Shown in pieces: positions 43,150 through 51,984 of a stretch of DNA of 64,000 nt. How positions within the stretch are numbered: the first letter of the stretch is position 1; every line of letters starts with the position of its first letter. Position numbers and translations under genes: made by a program. The notes beneath the pieces were generated by a model. That model worked only from the letters and a program-made list of their open reading frames with translations. It was not told the DNA's origin and ran no database searches. Origin of the DNA: Bacillota bacterium (lineage in GTDB: Bacteria > Bacillota_I > Bacilli_A > RF39 > UBA660); the NCBI GenBank assembly GCA_015059285.1, contig SVAS01000001.1, positions 1 to 64,000 on the forward strand. The letters are read 5' to 3'.

Positions 43150-44649
43150 ATGAAGCCAGTTGTACTATGTATATTAGATGGGGTTGGAATTAGAGAAGAA
43201 GTAAAAGGTAATGCCTTTAAGCAAGCTTATAAACCTAATTTTGATTATCTATGGGATAATTATCCACATAGTTTACTTCATGCTAGTGGACCTTTAGTTG
43301 GACTTCCAGTAGGTCAAATGGGTACAAGTGAAGTGGGACACATGAATATAGGGGCTGGTAGAATTGTATATCAACCATTACAACTTTTAAATGAAAAGAT
43401 AGAAGATAAAAGCTTTTTTGAAAATGAAAATATTTTAGATGTTATAAACCATAGTAAGAATAATAATTCTAAGTTACATATTATGGGGCTTATAAGTGAT
43501 GGTGGAATTCATTCACATATTAATCATTTAATGGCCATTTTAGATATGTGTAAAAAAGAAAATGTTCAAAAATTATATCTGCACTTATTTACAGATGGTA
43601 GAGATGTTTCACCAACTAGTGCTTACTCTTTTATATCTAAAGTAGAAGCAAAATTAAAAGAAATAGGAATAGGAGTTATTGCTAGTATCGGTGGTCGTTA
43701 TTATGCTATGGATAGAGATAATAATTATGATCGTTTGAAAAAAGGTTATGATGTGATTGTAAATGGTATTAATAAAGTAGACTCTTCTATTGAAAACTAT
43801 ATTAATGATAGTTATAATTTGGGAATTACAGATGAATTTTTAAATCCTGCTTTATTTGATGAAAATGGATGTATTGGGGAAAATGATGGTGTAATTGTTT
43901 TTAATTTTAGAAAAGATAGATTACGTGAAATTTTAACAGCTATTACTAATCCTAATTTTAATGATATGGAAGTAGTTAAATTTAATAATGTTAAAGTGGT
44001 AACTATGTTACCAGTTGTAGAAACAGTGATTGCTTCATGTGCTTACAATGATCCTTCTTTAGATAATATTTTAGGTGAATATTTGGAAAAGAAAGGATTG
44101 TCACAACTTAGAATTGCAGAAACGGAAAAATATGCTCATGTTACATTTTTCTTTGATGGTGGTAAAGAAATTAATTATAAAAATGAAGATAAAATATTAA
44201 TTCCTTCACCAAAAGTCGCAACTTATGATTTGAAACCAGAAATGAGTGCTTATTTAATAACTGATAAATTACTTGAAGTAATTGATAATTATGATGTTAT
44301 TATTTTAAATTATGCTAATGGAGACATGGTTGGTCATACGGGTGTTTTTGATGCTGCTAAAAAAGCAGTAGAAGTGATGGATGAATGTTTAGGAAAAGTG
44401 ATTAAAAAGGTAGAAGAGTTAGGTGGTACTTTAATTGTTACAGCTGATCATGGTAATTGTGATTATATGCTTGATGAAAATAATAATGTTGTTACAAGTC
44501 ATTCAACAAGTCTAGTTCCTTTTATCGTTGGTAGAAAAGATATTAGTTTATCTGATGGAAAACTTGGAGATATAGCTCCTACAATTTTATCTTTATTGGG
44601 TTTAGAAATTCCTAATGAAATGACAGGAAAAGATTTGATTAAGAGGTAA
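43150..44649 (+). CDS. gpmI: Cofactor-independent phosphoglycerate mutase
   Basis: Manganese-dependent glycolytic mutase of the alkaline phosphatase superfamily, 499 residues. The catalytic serine lies in MGTSEVGHMNIGAGR (~residue 61), with ISDGGIHSH, GRYYAMDRDNNYDR and TADHGNCD metal-site motifs. I choose ATG 43150 behind GGAGATGA; the in-frame ATG at 43135 overlaps that site. Two bases before the next gene. Confidence 0.96.
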   Translation: MKPVVLCILDGVGIREEVKGNAFKQAYKPNFDYLWDNYPHSLLHASGPLVGLPVGQMGTSEVGHMNIGAGRIVYQPLQLLNEKIEDKSFFENENILDVINHSKNNNSKLHIMGLISDGGIHSHINHLMAILDMCKKENVQKLYLHLFTDGRDVSPTSAYSFISKVEAKLKEIGIGVIASIGGRYYAMDRDNNYDRLKKGYDVIVNGINKVDSSIENYINDSYNLGITDEFLNPALFDENGCIGENDGVIVFNFRKDRLREILTAITNPNFNDMEVVKFNNVKVVTMLPVVETVIASCAYNDPSLDNILGEYLEKKGLSQLRIAETEKYAHVTFFFDGGKEINYKNEDKILIPSPKVATYDLKPEMSAYLITDKLLEVIDNYDVIILNYANGDMVGHTGVFDAAKKAVEVMDECLGKVIKKVEELGGTLIVTADHGNCDYMLDENNNVVTSHSTSLVPFIVGRKDISLSDGKLGDIAPTILSLLGLEIPNEMTGKDLIKR

Positions 44650-44651
44650 AT

Positions 44652-46022
44652 ATGAAAAAACAAGAAAACAAATCAAAAATAAAAATACAAAATATTATTA
44701 TAGTTATAAACATTGTAATACTTTTAGCTATTACATGTTTTTATGCTTACCGTTTAATCCATTTTTATAGAATTGAAAATCCAAAAATAGATAAACAAAC
44801 TACACTAAGTGAAGCCATTACTATGAAAAAAAATATAACTTCAATAGGTGATGGTTTATATAAGAAGAAAGATACTTATACTTATAAAGGTAAAGAAGTA
44901 AATAATTATTTAGAATATTCTGGATATTTATTTAGAATTATATCTGTAGATGAAGATGATAATGTTAAAGTAATTACAGATGATGCTATTACTAACTTAG
45001 CTTGGGGAATAGATGACAATTATGAAAAATCATATATAAAAATTTGGTTAACAGGTGAAAATGAACATGAAGGTATTTTTTACAATAGTTTAAATAATGC
45101 TCTTAATTATTTAGTAGATACTAGTTTCTGTACAGAAACTGTAGATGAAGATGTTAAAAAATGTAAAGATAACACAACTGATAAAGTAGGTTTACTTTCT
45201 TTAGATGAATATAAAGAAGTTGGTGGTAGTAAAAGTTATTTAAATAAAGATAATTATTGGTGGTTAAGTAATCCTTCAGAAGATGGTATTTGGTATGTTT
45301 ATTCTGATGGTAAAATAAATGATGTTTCTAATTCTGGTAATGAGTATTATAGTTATGGAGTTCGTCCTGTTATTACTATTAAAGGAGATACTAAATTAAT
45401 AAGTGGGGATGGAACTTTAAAAAATCCATATACTATAGAAAAAGATACAGGAAATATGTTAAAGGATAAATCTGTAGGTAAATATATTAAATATAGTGAT
45501 TTAACTTGGAGAATTATTGAAAAAAATGACAGTTATGTTAGAGTTGCTCTTGATGGATTTATAAAAGAAGATAATGAAGATTATGAACGAGTTTATAGTA
45601 ACAATTTAACAACTTATTCTAGTACAAATGCTATAGGATATTATTTAAATTATATGTTCTATGAAACTCTTGATCATAGCTATATGGTAGATGGGACTAT
45701 TTATACAAATAGATATGATAGTACTGTTGATTTTAATTATTTAAAATTATTTTCAAGTAGTATAACTGCTAAAGTAGGTATGATGCAAGTAGGAGATTTA
45801 TTTATGAATGATTATAGTGATTATTTCTTAGTATCTAGAACTAGTACTTATGTAGGTACTGTTTATAGAGTTTTAGAAGATAATAAATTATATGCTGATT
45901 TACCTACAAGTAAAGCAAAAATAAGACCAACTATTTTCCTTGATTTAGACTCTCCAATTAAATCAGGAAGTGGTACTAAAGAAAAACCATATGTTATAGG
46001 TGATATAGATGAAGAAAAATAA
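44652..46022 (+). CDS. Membrane-anchored protein with two DUF6273/lectin-like display modules
   Basis: 456 residues, no named family certain. One N-terminal transmembrane helix (~12-33), then two modules. Module 1 (~75-260) ends in NYWWLSNPSEDGIWYVY...YGVRPVIT, the same W-L-S...G-V-R-P-V signature as the pilin C-termini. Module 2 (~270-450) has LTWRIIEKNDSYVRVALDG and ends IRPTIFLD. Both resemble DUF6273-type FGE/C-type-lectin-like domains. Codons throughout are AT-rich, so this copy shows no sign of diversification. It overlaps the following glycosidase gene by 14 bases, suggesting joint extracellular work. Confidence 0.7.
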   Translation: MKKQENKSKIKIQNIIIVINIVILLAITCFYAYRLIHFYRIENPKIDKQTTLSEAITMKKNITSIGDGLYKKKDTYTYKGKEVNNYLEYSGYLFRIISVDEDDNVKVITDDAITNLAWGIDDNYEKSYIKIWLTGENEHEGIFYNSLNNALNYLVDTSFCTETVDEDVKKCKDNTTDKVGLLSLDEYKEVGGSKSYLNKDNYWWLSNPSEDGIWYVYSDGKINDVSNSGNEYYSYGVRPVITIKGDTKLISGDGTLKNPYTIEKDTGNMLKDKSVGKYIKYSDLTWRIIEKNDSYVRVALDGFIKEDNEDYERVYSNNLTTYSSTNAIGYYLNYMFYETLDHSYMVDGTIYTNRYDSTVDFNYLKLFSSSITAKVGMMQVGDLFMNDYSDYFLVSRTSTYVGTVYRVLEDNKLYADLPTSKAKIRPTIFLDLDSPIKSGSGTKEKPYVIGDIDEEK

Positions 46023-47037
46023 AACCAGAAAAATAAAACCATTATTAAAAATTTTAATAGGCATAGATGTTTTAGTTGCAATATGTTTTTTCTTAACATA
46101 TGGGCCAATTAATTATTTTAGAGATTTTTTGATTACTACTGCTATGACTACTAAAAGTCATAAGTATTTGGCAAGAATTTTCTATTCTGAAAATATAATA
46201 AATGAAGTGTTAAGTAACAATTATGTAGCTGGTTTTAATGAAGATACTGATGCATCAAAAGTAACAGTAGGAAAGGAAACTACTAATTATTCTTCTGTTT
46301 ATGAAAAACAAATATTAGAACGTGATAAAGATGAATTATATAAATTAATTGAATTTAAATATAATGGATATGATGTATATTTAACAGCTATTTATGATCC
46401 ATCTAGAGTAAAACTTGCAACTACTCGTTATATTGGTTATAGAGGAGAATATTTAGTTGATATGGCTAAAAATTATAATGCTAAAGTAGCAATTAATGCT
46501 GGAGGGTTTGTAGATCCTGGTGGAGAAGGAAATGGTGGAACCCCTCTTGGAACGGTTATAGAAGATGGTAAAATTATCTGGGATTCTGGAAATGCTGTTG
46601 GAGGAATAGCTGGATTTAATAAAGATAACGTTTTAGTACTTATGAACGGTACAGCTAAGCAAGCAATTGATCAAGGAATTAGAGATGCTGTTCAATTTGG
46701 ACCATTCTTAATTGTCAATGGTAAATCTGCAAACATCTCTGGTAATGGTGGTTGGGGAATTAACCCAAGAACAGTTTTAGCACAAAGAAAAGATGGAATA
46801 GTCTTATTCTTAGTTATTGATGGTAATGGTCAAAATAAATATAATTGGAGTGGTAGAGGTGGCGTTGATATGAATGGCTTAATTGAAATTCTAGAACGCT
46901 ATAATGCTTATAATGCTGTTAACATGGATGGTGGTGCCTCAACAACTCTAGTAGTAGAACAAAAATTATATAATAAACCTTGTGGTTATGGATTAACAGG
47001 TGAAAGAGCCTTACCAAATGGTTGGATAGTAAAATAG
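46009..47037 (+). CDS. NAGPA-type phosphodiester glycosidase, membrane anchored
   Basis: 342 residues with an N-terminal transmembrane segment (~10-32) and an extracytoplasmic DUF2233/phosphodiester-glycosidase domain. Conserved VAINAGGFVDPGGEGNGG (~164) and AVNMDGGASTTLV (~304) motifs. Family members act on polysaccharide phosphodiester linkages or are linked to exopolysaccharide synthesis. Translationally coupled to the display-module protein upstream. Ends at a strong terminator. Confidence 0.85.
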   Translation: MKKNKTRKIKPLLKILIGIDVLVAICFFLTYGPINYFRDFLITTAMTTKSHKYLARIFYSENIINEVLSNNYVAGFNEDTDASKVTVGKETTNYSSVYEKQILERDKDELYKLIEFKYNGYDVYLTAIYDPSRVKLATTRYIGYRGEYLVDMAKNYNAKVAINAGGFVDPGGEGNGGTPLGTVIEDGKIIWDSGNAVGGIAGFNKDNVLVLMNGTAKQAIDQGIRDAVQFGPFLIVNGKSANISGNGGWGINPRTVLAQRKDGIVLFLVIDGNGQNKYNWSGRGGVDMNGLIEILERYNAYNAVNMDGGASTTLVVEQKLYNKPCGYGLTGERALPNGWIVK

Positions 47038-47064
47038 AAAAGAGAAAATTTTCTCTTTTTTTGA
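47037..47064 (+). terminator. Terminator after the glycosidase gene
   Basis: AAAAGAGAAAA is followed directly by TTTTCTCTTTT, a perfect palindrome, then T's. The next ~150 bases to 47213 are very AT-rich with nothing recognised. Confidence 0.8.
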
Positions 47065-47213
47065 TAAATATTTTTATAATAATTAATTAGCTATACAAAT
47101 TTTAATTTTTAATATAACAAATTTAAAATTTATATATTTATTAGTCTTTGAATTATAAATAATAGTCATTTGAAAATATTTTTATTTGTTGATAAAGTTA
47201 TTTTGGTGATAAA

Positions 47214-47396
47214 ATGTATCAAAATAGAAATGAAGGTTATAAACAGGGGCTTAAAGATGGTTTTCAAGAAGGTATAATCCAGGGAAAGATAATATGTGCA
47301 AAAGAAATGTTAAAACTGGGAATTAAATTAAAAATAATAAAAAAAGTAACTAAGTTAACTATAAAAGAAATATTAGAAGATTATAATAAGATTTAA
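47214..47396 (+). CDS. Small protein like the C-terminal tail of Rpn/PD-(D/E)XK transposase-like proteins
   Basis: 60 residues: EGYKQGLKDGFQEGIIQGK is a run of G-x3-G steps followed by AKEMLKLGIKLKIIKKVT and TIKEIL. That is the pattern at the C-terminus of the recombination-promoting nuclease (Rpn)/PDDEXK transposase-like family. The nuclease domain itself is missing. A GGTGAT site precedes the ATG, so it may be an independently translated remnant like the RpnS-type short products, or simply a decayed copy. No inverted repeats of an element were seen. Confidence 0.55.
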   Translation: MYQNRNEGYKQGLKDGFQEGIIQGKIICAKEMLKLGIKLKIIKKVTKLTIKEILEDYNKI

Positions 47397-47441
47397 TTGA
47401 AAAAATATGCTAAATCTTTTATAATTATAAAAGGTGATTAC

Positions 47442-48413
47442 ATGTTTGAAATTGGTAATGTAAAAATAAAAAATAGAGTAGTTTTAGCTCCTATGGCTGG
47501 TATTAGTAATAGTGCCTATAGAACTATTATTAAAGAAATGGGATGCGGGCTTATATACGCTGAAATGGTAAGTGATAAAGCCATTACTTATGGTAACGAT
47601 AAAACGATTGATATGCTTTATATGACAGAAGAAGAAAGACCTATTTCTCAGCAAATATTTGGTAGTGATAAAGACTCTTTTGTAAGTGCTGCTAAATATA
47701 TTTATGAAAATATGAAACCTGATATTATAGATATTAATATGGGGTGTCCTGTACCAAAAGTTGCAGTGCGTTCGCAAGCAGGAAGTGCTTTACTTAAAGA
47801 TCCTGATAAAGTTTATGAAATTGTTGCTTCTGTAGTTGAAGCAGTACCAATTCCCGTTACTGTAAAAATAAGAAGTGGTTGGGATGCAAATAGTATTAAT
47901 GCTATAGAAATTGCTAAAAAAATAGAGGAAGCAGGAGCTAGTGCTATAGCTATTCATCCTAGAACTAGATCTCAAGGGTATAGTGGTAATGCTGATTGGA
48001 GTATTATCAAGCAAGTTAAAGAAAATGTTAGTATACCTGTGATTGGTAATGGGGATATCAAAAGTTGTTATGATGCTAAAAGGATGTTAGATGAAACTGG
48101 TTGTGACGCTGTTATGATAGGTAGAGGAGTACTTGGTAATCCTTGGCTTATAAAAGAATGCGTTGATTATTTAGAACACGGAATACTACCAACTGATGTT
48201 TCACTAGAAGAAAAGATTAATATGATAAAAAGACACATTAATTTATTAAAAGAAACAAAAGATGAAAAAAGGGCTCTTTTAGAAATTAGAAGTCATGCTA
48301 CTTGGTATTTAAAAGGAGTAAATAATAGTTCTAAATTAAAACAAGATATATGTAGAGTGAAAAGTATAGAAGAATTACTTTCTTTATTAGATAATTTCGT
48401 AACTAATAATTAA
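47442..48413 (+). CDS. dus: tRNA-dihydrouridine synthase
   Basis: FMN-dependent reductase of tRNA uridines, DusB-like, 323 residues. The TIM barrel has VVLAPMAGISNSAYR at the start, INMGCPVPKV with the catalytic cysteine region (~98), HPRTRSQGYSG and GNGDI / IGRGVLGNPWL FMN-phosphate loop. ATG 47442 is behind AAAGGTGAT; in-frame codons upstream begin at 47397 without such a site. Followed by the BRO-type gene after 10 bases. Confidence 0.94.
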   Translation: MFEIGNVKIKNRVVLAPMAGISNSAYRTIIKEMGCGLIYAEMVSDKAITYGNDKTIDMLYMTEEERPISQQIFGSDKDSFVSAAKYIYENMKPDIIDINMGCPVPKVAVRSQAGSALLKDPDKVYEIVASVVEAVPIPVTVKIRSGWDANSINAIEIAKKIEEAGASAIAIHPRTRSQGYSGNADWSIIKQVKENVSIPVIGNGDIKSCYDAKRMLDETGCDAVMIGRGVLGNPWLIKECVDYLEHGILPTDVSLEEKINMIKRHINLLKETKDEKRALLEIRSHATWYLKGVNNSSKLKQDICRVKSIEELLSLLDNFVTNN

Positions 48414-48423
48414 GGAGGAATAA

Positions 48424-49278
48424 ATGCAAGAAGATAAATTACATTTGATTAATAAAATTTTTGAAAATGAAACTATAAGAACTGTTTGGGATAAAGAAGA
48501 TGAAAAGTATTATATAAGTGTTGTTGATATTGTTGGTGCTTTAACTGAAAGTAAAGATTGTAGGAAGTATTGGAATAAACTAAAACAAAGATTAAAAGAA
48601 GAAGGAAATGAAACGGTGACAAAATGTCACCAGTTGAAATTAAAAGCAAATGACGGGAAATATCGTATGACTGATGTTGTGGATATAGAAGGAATGTTTA
48701 GAATTATTGAGTCTATACCTAGTAAGAATGCTGAAACTATAAAAATGTGGCTTGCTAAATTAGGTAAAGAAAGAATTGATGAAGTGTTTGATCCGTCAAT
48801 AGCAGTTAGAAGAACTATAGATTTATATCGTGCCAAAGGATATGATGAAGCTTGGATAGCTAAAAGAATAAAAGGAATTCAACAAAGAAAAAGTCTTACA
48901 GATGTTTGGAGTGAAAATGGGATAAAAGAACCATATGAATATGCTGTTTTAACAAATGAAATATATAAAAGTTGGTCTGGTATGTCAGCGAAAGAATATA
49001 AACAATATAAAGGTCTTAGAAAAGAAGCGTTAAGAGATAACATGGATAGTATAGAAGTAACTCTAGCAGATTTAGGTGAAGAAGCTACCAAGAGATTAGC
49101 TTCTAAAAGGAAACCTCAAGGTTTAAAAAATAATATTGAAGTTGCTAAGATGGGTGGTAATGTAGCTAAAGTTGCTCGTACGGAATTAGAAAAACAATTG
49201 GGAGAAACGGTTATTTCATCAGATAATTATCTTAGTTATAAATATGTAGAAGAAAAACAAATAGAAGATATTAAGTAA
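48424..49278 (+). CDS. BRO-N/DinD-type antirepressor-like protein
   Basis: 284 residues. The N-terminal BRO-like domain is recognisable by TVWDKEDEKYYISVVDIVGAL and the YRMTDVVDIEGMFRIIESIP stretch. The C-terminal half resembles DNA-damage-inducible protein D (SLTDVWSENGIKEPYEYAVL, then LTNEIYKSWSGM). Such proteins occur in prophages but also as chromosomal single genes. Here it sits in an ordinary operon-like run (GGAGG site, dus upstream, RDD gene 10 bases downstream) with no other phage gene. Function unknown. Confidence 0.82.
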   Translation: MQEDKLHLINKIFENETIRTVWDKEDEKYYISVVDIVGALTESKDCRKYWNKLKQRLKEEGNETVTKCHQLKLKANDGKYRMTDVVDIEGMFRIIESIPSKNAETIKMWLAKLGKERIDEVFDPSIAVRRTIDLYRAKGYDEAWIAKRIKGIQQRKSLTDVWSENGIKEPYEYAVLTNEIYKSWSGMSAKEYKQYKGLRKEALRDNMDSIEVTLADLGEEATKRLASKRKPQGLKNNIEVAKMGGNVAKVARTELEKQLGETVISSDNYLSYKYVEEKQIEDIK

Positions 49279-49288
49279 GGAGAAAAAT

Positions 49289-49873
49289 ATGAAAGCAAAA
49301 TTTATAAAACGTTTTTTTGCATACTTTATAGATATTTTAATTTTAGGTATAATTTTGTTATTAACAAGTAAATATGTATTAAATAATGATAATGTAAAAA
49401 ATTTGAATATAGAACTAGATATTTTAAATGAAAACTATTTAAATGGAGATGTTTCAGTTTCCAATTACATTAATCACTATGCAGAAATTAGTTATGATTT
49501 AGATAAACATAGTATTATTTATACAATAGTTAATATTATTTTTGTAGTAATTTATTTTATAATTATGCCTTATTTATTAAAAGGTCAAACGTTGGGTATG
49601 AAATTATTTAAAATAAAAGTGGTTAAGGAAGAAGGTAAACTTACTTTAAATGATTTATTTGTTCGTAACTTAATTATAAATGGATTAGGCTATATGATTA
49701 TATGTTTATTATTAATTTATCTTTTGCCAGCTTTACCATATTTTATAATTATGATGGCTTTAGGTCTTGTTCAATTAGTTTTGATAATTATATGTGCTAT
49801 TGGAATTATTAAAAATAATAATAATTTAATCTTACAAGATAAACTTACAAACACTTTAGTTATTAATTCATAA
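49289..49873 (+). CDS. RDD-family membrane protein
   Basis: 194 residues with four or five hydrophobic spans. RFFAYFIDILILGI at the N-terminus and LLKGQTLGMKLFKIKVV (~100) are typical of RDD proteins, although the eponymous R-D-D is R-x-x-x-x-x-x-D here. Role unknown; some family members move small ions or solutes. Ends at a terminator. Confidence 0.83.
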   Translation: MKAKFIKRFFAYFIDILILGIILLLTSKYVLNNDNVKNLNIELDILNENYLNGDVSVSNYINHYAEISYDLDKHSIIYTIVNIIFVVIYFIIMPYLLKGQTLGMKLFKIKVVKEEGKLTLNDLFVRNLIINGLGYMIICLLLIYLLPALPYFIIMMALGLVQLVLIIICAIGIIKNNNNLILQDKLTNTLVINS

Positions 49874-49880
49874 AAAATTA

Positions 49881-49909
49881 AAAAACACTAGTAATTATTA
49901 GTGTTTTTG
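49881..49909 (+). terminator. Terminator after the RDD gene
   Basis: AAAAACACTA (49881-49890) pairs with TAGTGTTTTT (49899-49908). Confidence 0.85.
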
Positions 49910-49930
49910 TGTTATTATATTAAAAGAAGA

Positions 49931-49950
49931 AATCCCTTTTTGGGATTGTT
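49931..49950 (+). promoter_or_regulatory. Hairpin in the lysS leader
   Basis: AATCCC / GGGATT (49931-49936 with 49942-49947) and a five-T loop, just before the AGGTGAT site of lysS. Too short for a T-box; it may be a leftover terminator or mRNA stabiliser. Confidence 0.4.
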
Positions 49951-49962
49951 TGAGGTGATAAA

Positions 49963-51432
49963 ATGAAAGAATTTACAGAACAAGAATTAGTAAGAAGAAA
50001 TAAGTTAGAAGAAATAAAAGAGGTATGTAATCCTTATCCGGAAAAGTATGAAAAAACTCATGCTTTAAAAGATGCTAAAAATTTAAAAGATGGGGAACAA
50101 AATGTTCGCTTAGCTGGTAGAATTATTTTTATGCGTAAAATGGGGAAATTAAGTTTTATTCGTATCCGTGATTTAGAAGGCGATATGCAACTAGAAATTA
50201 AGATTGATATAGTTGGCGAAGAAAAATATGCTTTCTTCAAAAAAATGATTGATACAGGAGACTTTATTGGAGCTGAAGGAGAAATCTTTACTACTCAAAC
50301 TGGTGAAAAAACTTTAAGAGTTCAATCTTTTGAATTTTTAGGTAAAGCTTTAAGACCTCTTCCAGAAAAATTCCATGGACTTACTGATATTGAACAAAAA
50401 TATCGTCAAAGATATACAGATTTAATTATGAATGAAGAATCTCGTAGAGTATTTTTAGGTAGAAGTAAATTATATGCTTTTATTCATGATTATTTAGGAA
50501 AACATGGATTTTTACAAGTTGAAACTCCAATATTACAAAATGCAGTTTGTGGAGCTTCCGCAAAACCATTTTATACTCATCATAATGCTCTTGATATGGA
50601 ATGTAATTTAAGAATTGCTCCAGAAACATATTTAAAACAATGTATAGCTGGTGGATTTGATAGAGTATATGAAGTAGCTAAATGTTTTAGAAACGAAGGA
50701 ATGGATACAGAACATTTACAAGAATTTACACAAGTTGAATGGTATGCTTCATATTGGAATTTTGAAGATAACATTAAATTTTATCAAGGATTTATTAAAA
50801 ACTTATTGCTTGAATTAATTGGAACTACTGAAATTGAATATCAAGGAAATGTTTTAGATTTTGGTAAAGAAAATTGGAATAGAATAAATTATGTAGATGA
50901 AATGACTAAAGTTTTTGGATTTGATTTTTTAGCTATTGAAGATCCAAACGAATTAAAAGAAAAAATAGTAGAAAATGGTTTATTTACTCAAGCAGATTTA
51001 GAAGATTATAAATCATTAAGTCAAATTATAGATTTCTGCTATAAAAAGAAAGTTAGAGAAAATATTATTGAACCAACTATTATTTATAATTATCCAGCAG
51101 TATTAATACCACTTGCTAGAAGAAATGATTTAGATAGTAGAAGAATAGATGTTTTCCAAGTACTAGCAGCCAAAACAGAATTATGTAAAGCGTATTCTGA
51201 ACTTGTAAATCCTATAACTCAAAGAGAAGCTTTTGAAGAACAATTAAAAGCTAAAGCCCAAGGAGATGACGAAACTATGGATTTAGATGAATCATTCTTA
51301 CAAGCTATGGAACAAGGAATGCCTCCTATTTCAGGTTTAGGATTTGGAATCGATAGATTAATGATGTTAATTTATAATCAACCATCAATTAGGGATGTTG
51401 TATTATTCCCACAAATGAAAAATAAAAATTAG
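49963..51432 (+). CDS. lysS: Lysyl-tRNA synthetase (class II)
   Basis: 489 residues. An N-terminal OB-fold anticodon domain (~55-145), then the class II core with motif 2 around AKCFRNEGMDTEHLQEFTQVE (shown by its conserved R and E) and motif 3 GLGFGIDRLMML at the C-terminus. Shorter by ~10-20 residues than Bacillus LysS. AGGTGAT before ATG. Confidence 0.96.
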   Translation: MKEFTEQELVRRNKLEEIKEVCNPYPEKYEKTHALKDAKNLKDGEQNVRLAGRIIFMRKMGKLSFIRIRDLEGDMQLEIKIDIVGEEKYAFFKKMIDTGDFIGAEGEIFTTQTGEKTLRVQSFEFLGKALRPLPEKFHGLTDIEQKYRQRYTDLIMNEESRRVFLGRSKLYAFIHDYLGKHGFLQVETPILQNAVCGASAKPFYTHHNALDMECNLRIAPETYLKQCIAGGFDRVYEVAKCFRNEGMDTEHLQEFTQVEWYASYWNFEDNIKFYQGFIKNLLLELIGTTEIEYQGNVLDFGKENWNRINYVDEMTKVFGFDFLAIEDPNELKEKIVENGLFTQADLEDYKSLSQIIDFCYKKKVRENIIEPTIIYNYPAVLIPLARRNDLDSRRIDVFQVLAAKTELCKAYSELVNPITQREAFEEQLKAKAQGDDETMDLDESFLQAMEQGMPPISGLGFGIDRLMMLIYNQPSIRDVVLFPQMKNKN

Positions 51433-51440
51433 GTGAATTT

Positions 51441-51971
51441 ATGAAATTATATGTCTTAAGACATGGTGAAACAGATGAAAATATTACTGGTGTAATGCAA
51501 GGTAATATGGAAACTGTTTTAAATGAAACTGGTAAAAATCAAGCTATAAGTGTTAGAAAAAAAGTAAAAGAAGCTAAAATAGATTTAGTAATTTCTTCTC
51601 CTAAAAAAAGGACTTTAGAAACCGCTTTACTAGCCGCTCCTAATATTCCACTCATTCAAGATGATCGCTTATTAAGTCGTGATCATGGTGAATTTCAAGG
51701 AATGAAAAGAAGTGAAATAAACTTAAAAGAATATTGGAATATAAAGTTAAATAAACAATATGAAAAAGCAGAAACTATGGGAGAAATATTTAATAGAGTA
51801 TCATCTTTATTAAATGATATTTCTATAAATTATAGTGATAAAACCGTTTTATTAGTAACCCACAGTGGTATTACAAGAGTACTTTATTATTATTTTAATG
51901 GATTTCCAGAAGATGGAGATTTAACAGAGTATGAATCAACCAATTGTTCTTTTGAACAATATGAATTATAG
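51441..51971 (+). CDS. Histidine phosphatase family protein
   Basis: Phosphoglycerate-mutase-like phosphatase, 176 residues. The phosphohistidine motif is LRHGETDEN (~residue 7); the second catalytic histidine is in LVTHSGITR (~139). Too short and lacking context for a specific substrate; gpmI already supplies glycolytic mutase activity. Eight bases after lysS and overlapping nothing; ackA follows after 13 bases. Confidence 0.87.
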   Translation: MKLYVLRHGETDENITGVMQGNMETVLNETGKNQAISVRKKVKEAKIDLVISSPKKRTLETALLAAPNIPLIQDDRLLSRDHGEFQGMKRSEINLKEYWNIKLNKQYEKAETMGEIFNRVSSLLNDISINYSDKTVLLVTHSGITRVLYYYFNGFPEDGDLTEYESTNCSFEQYEL

Positions 51972-51984
51972 AAAGAGGAATATT

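Noticed and set aside
48424-49278. Prophage or integrative element around the BRO-type gene
   Set aside because: Neighbours are ordinary (dus, RDD, lysS), with no integrase, attachment repeats, terminase or structural genes.
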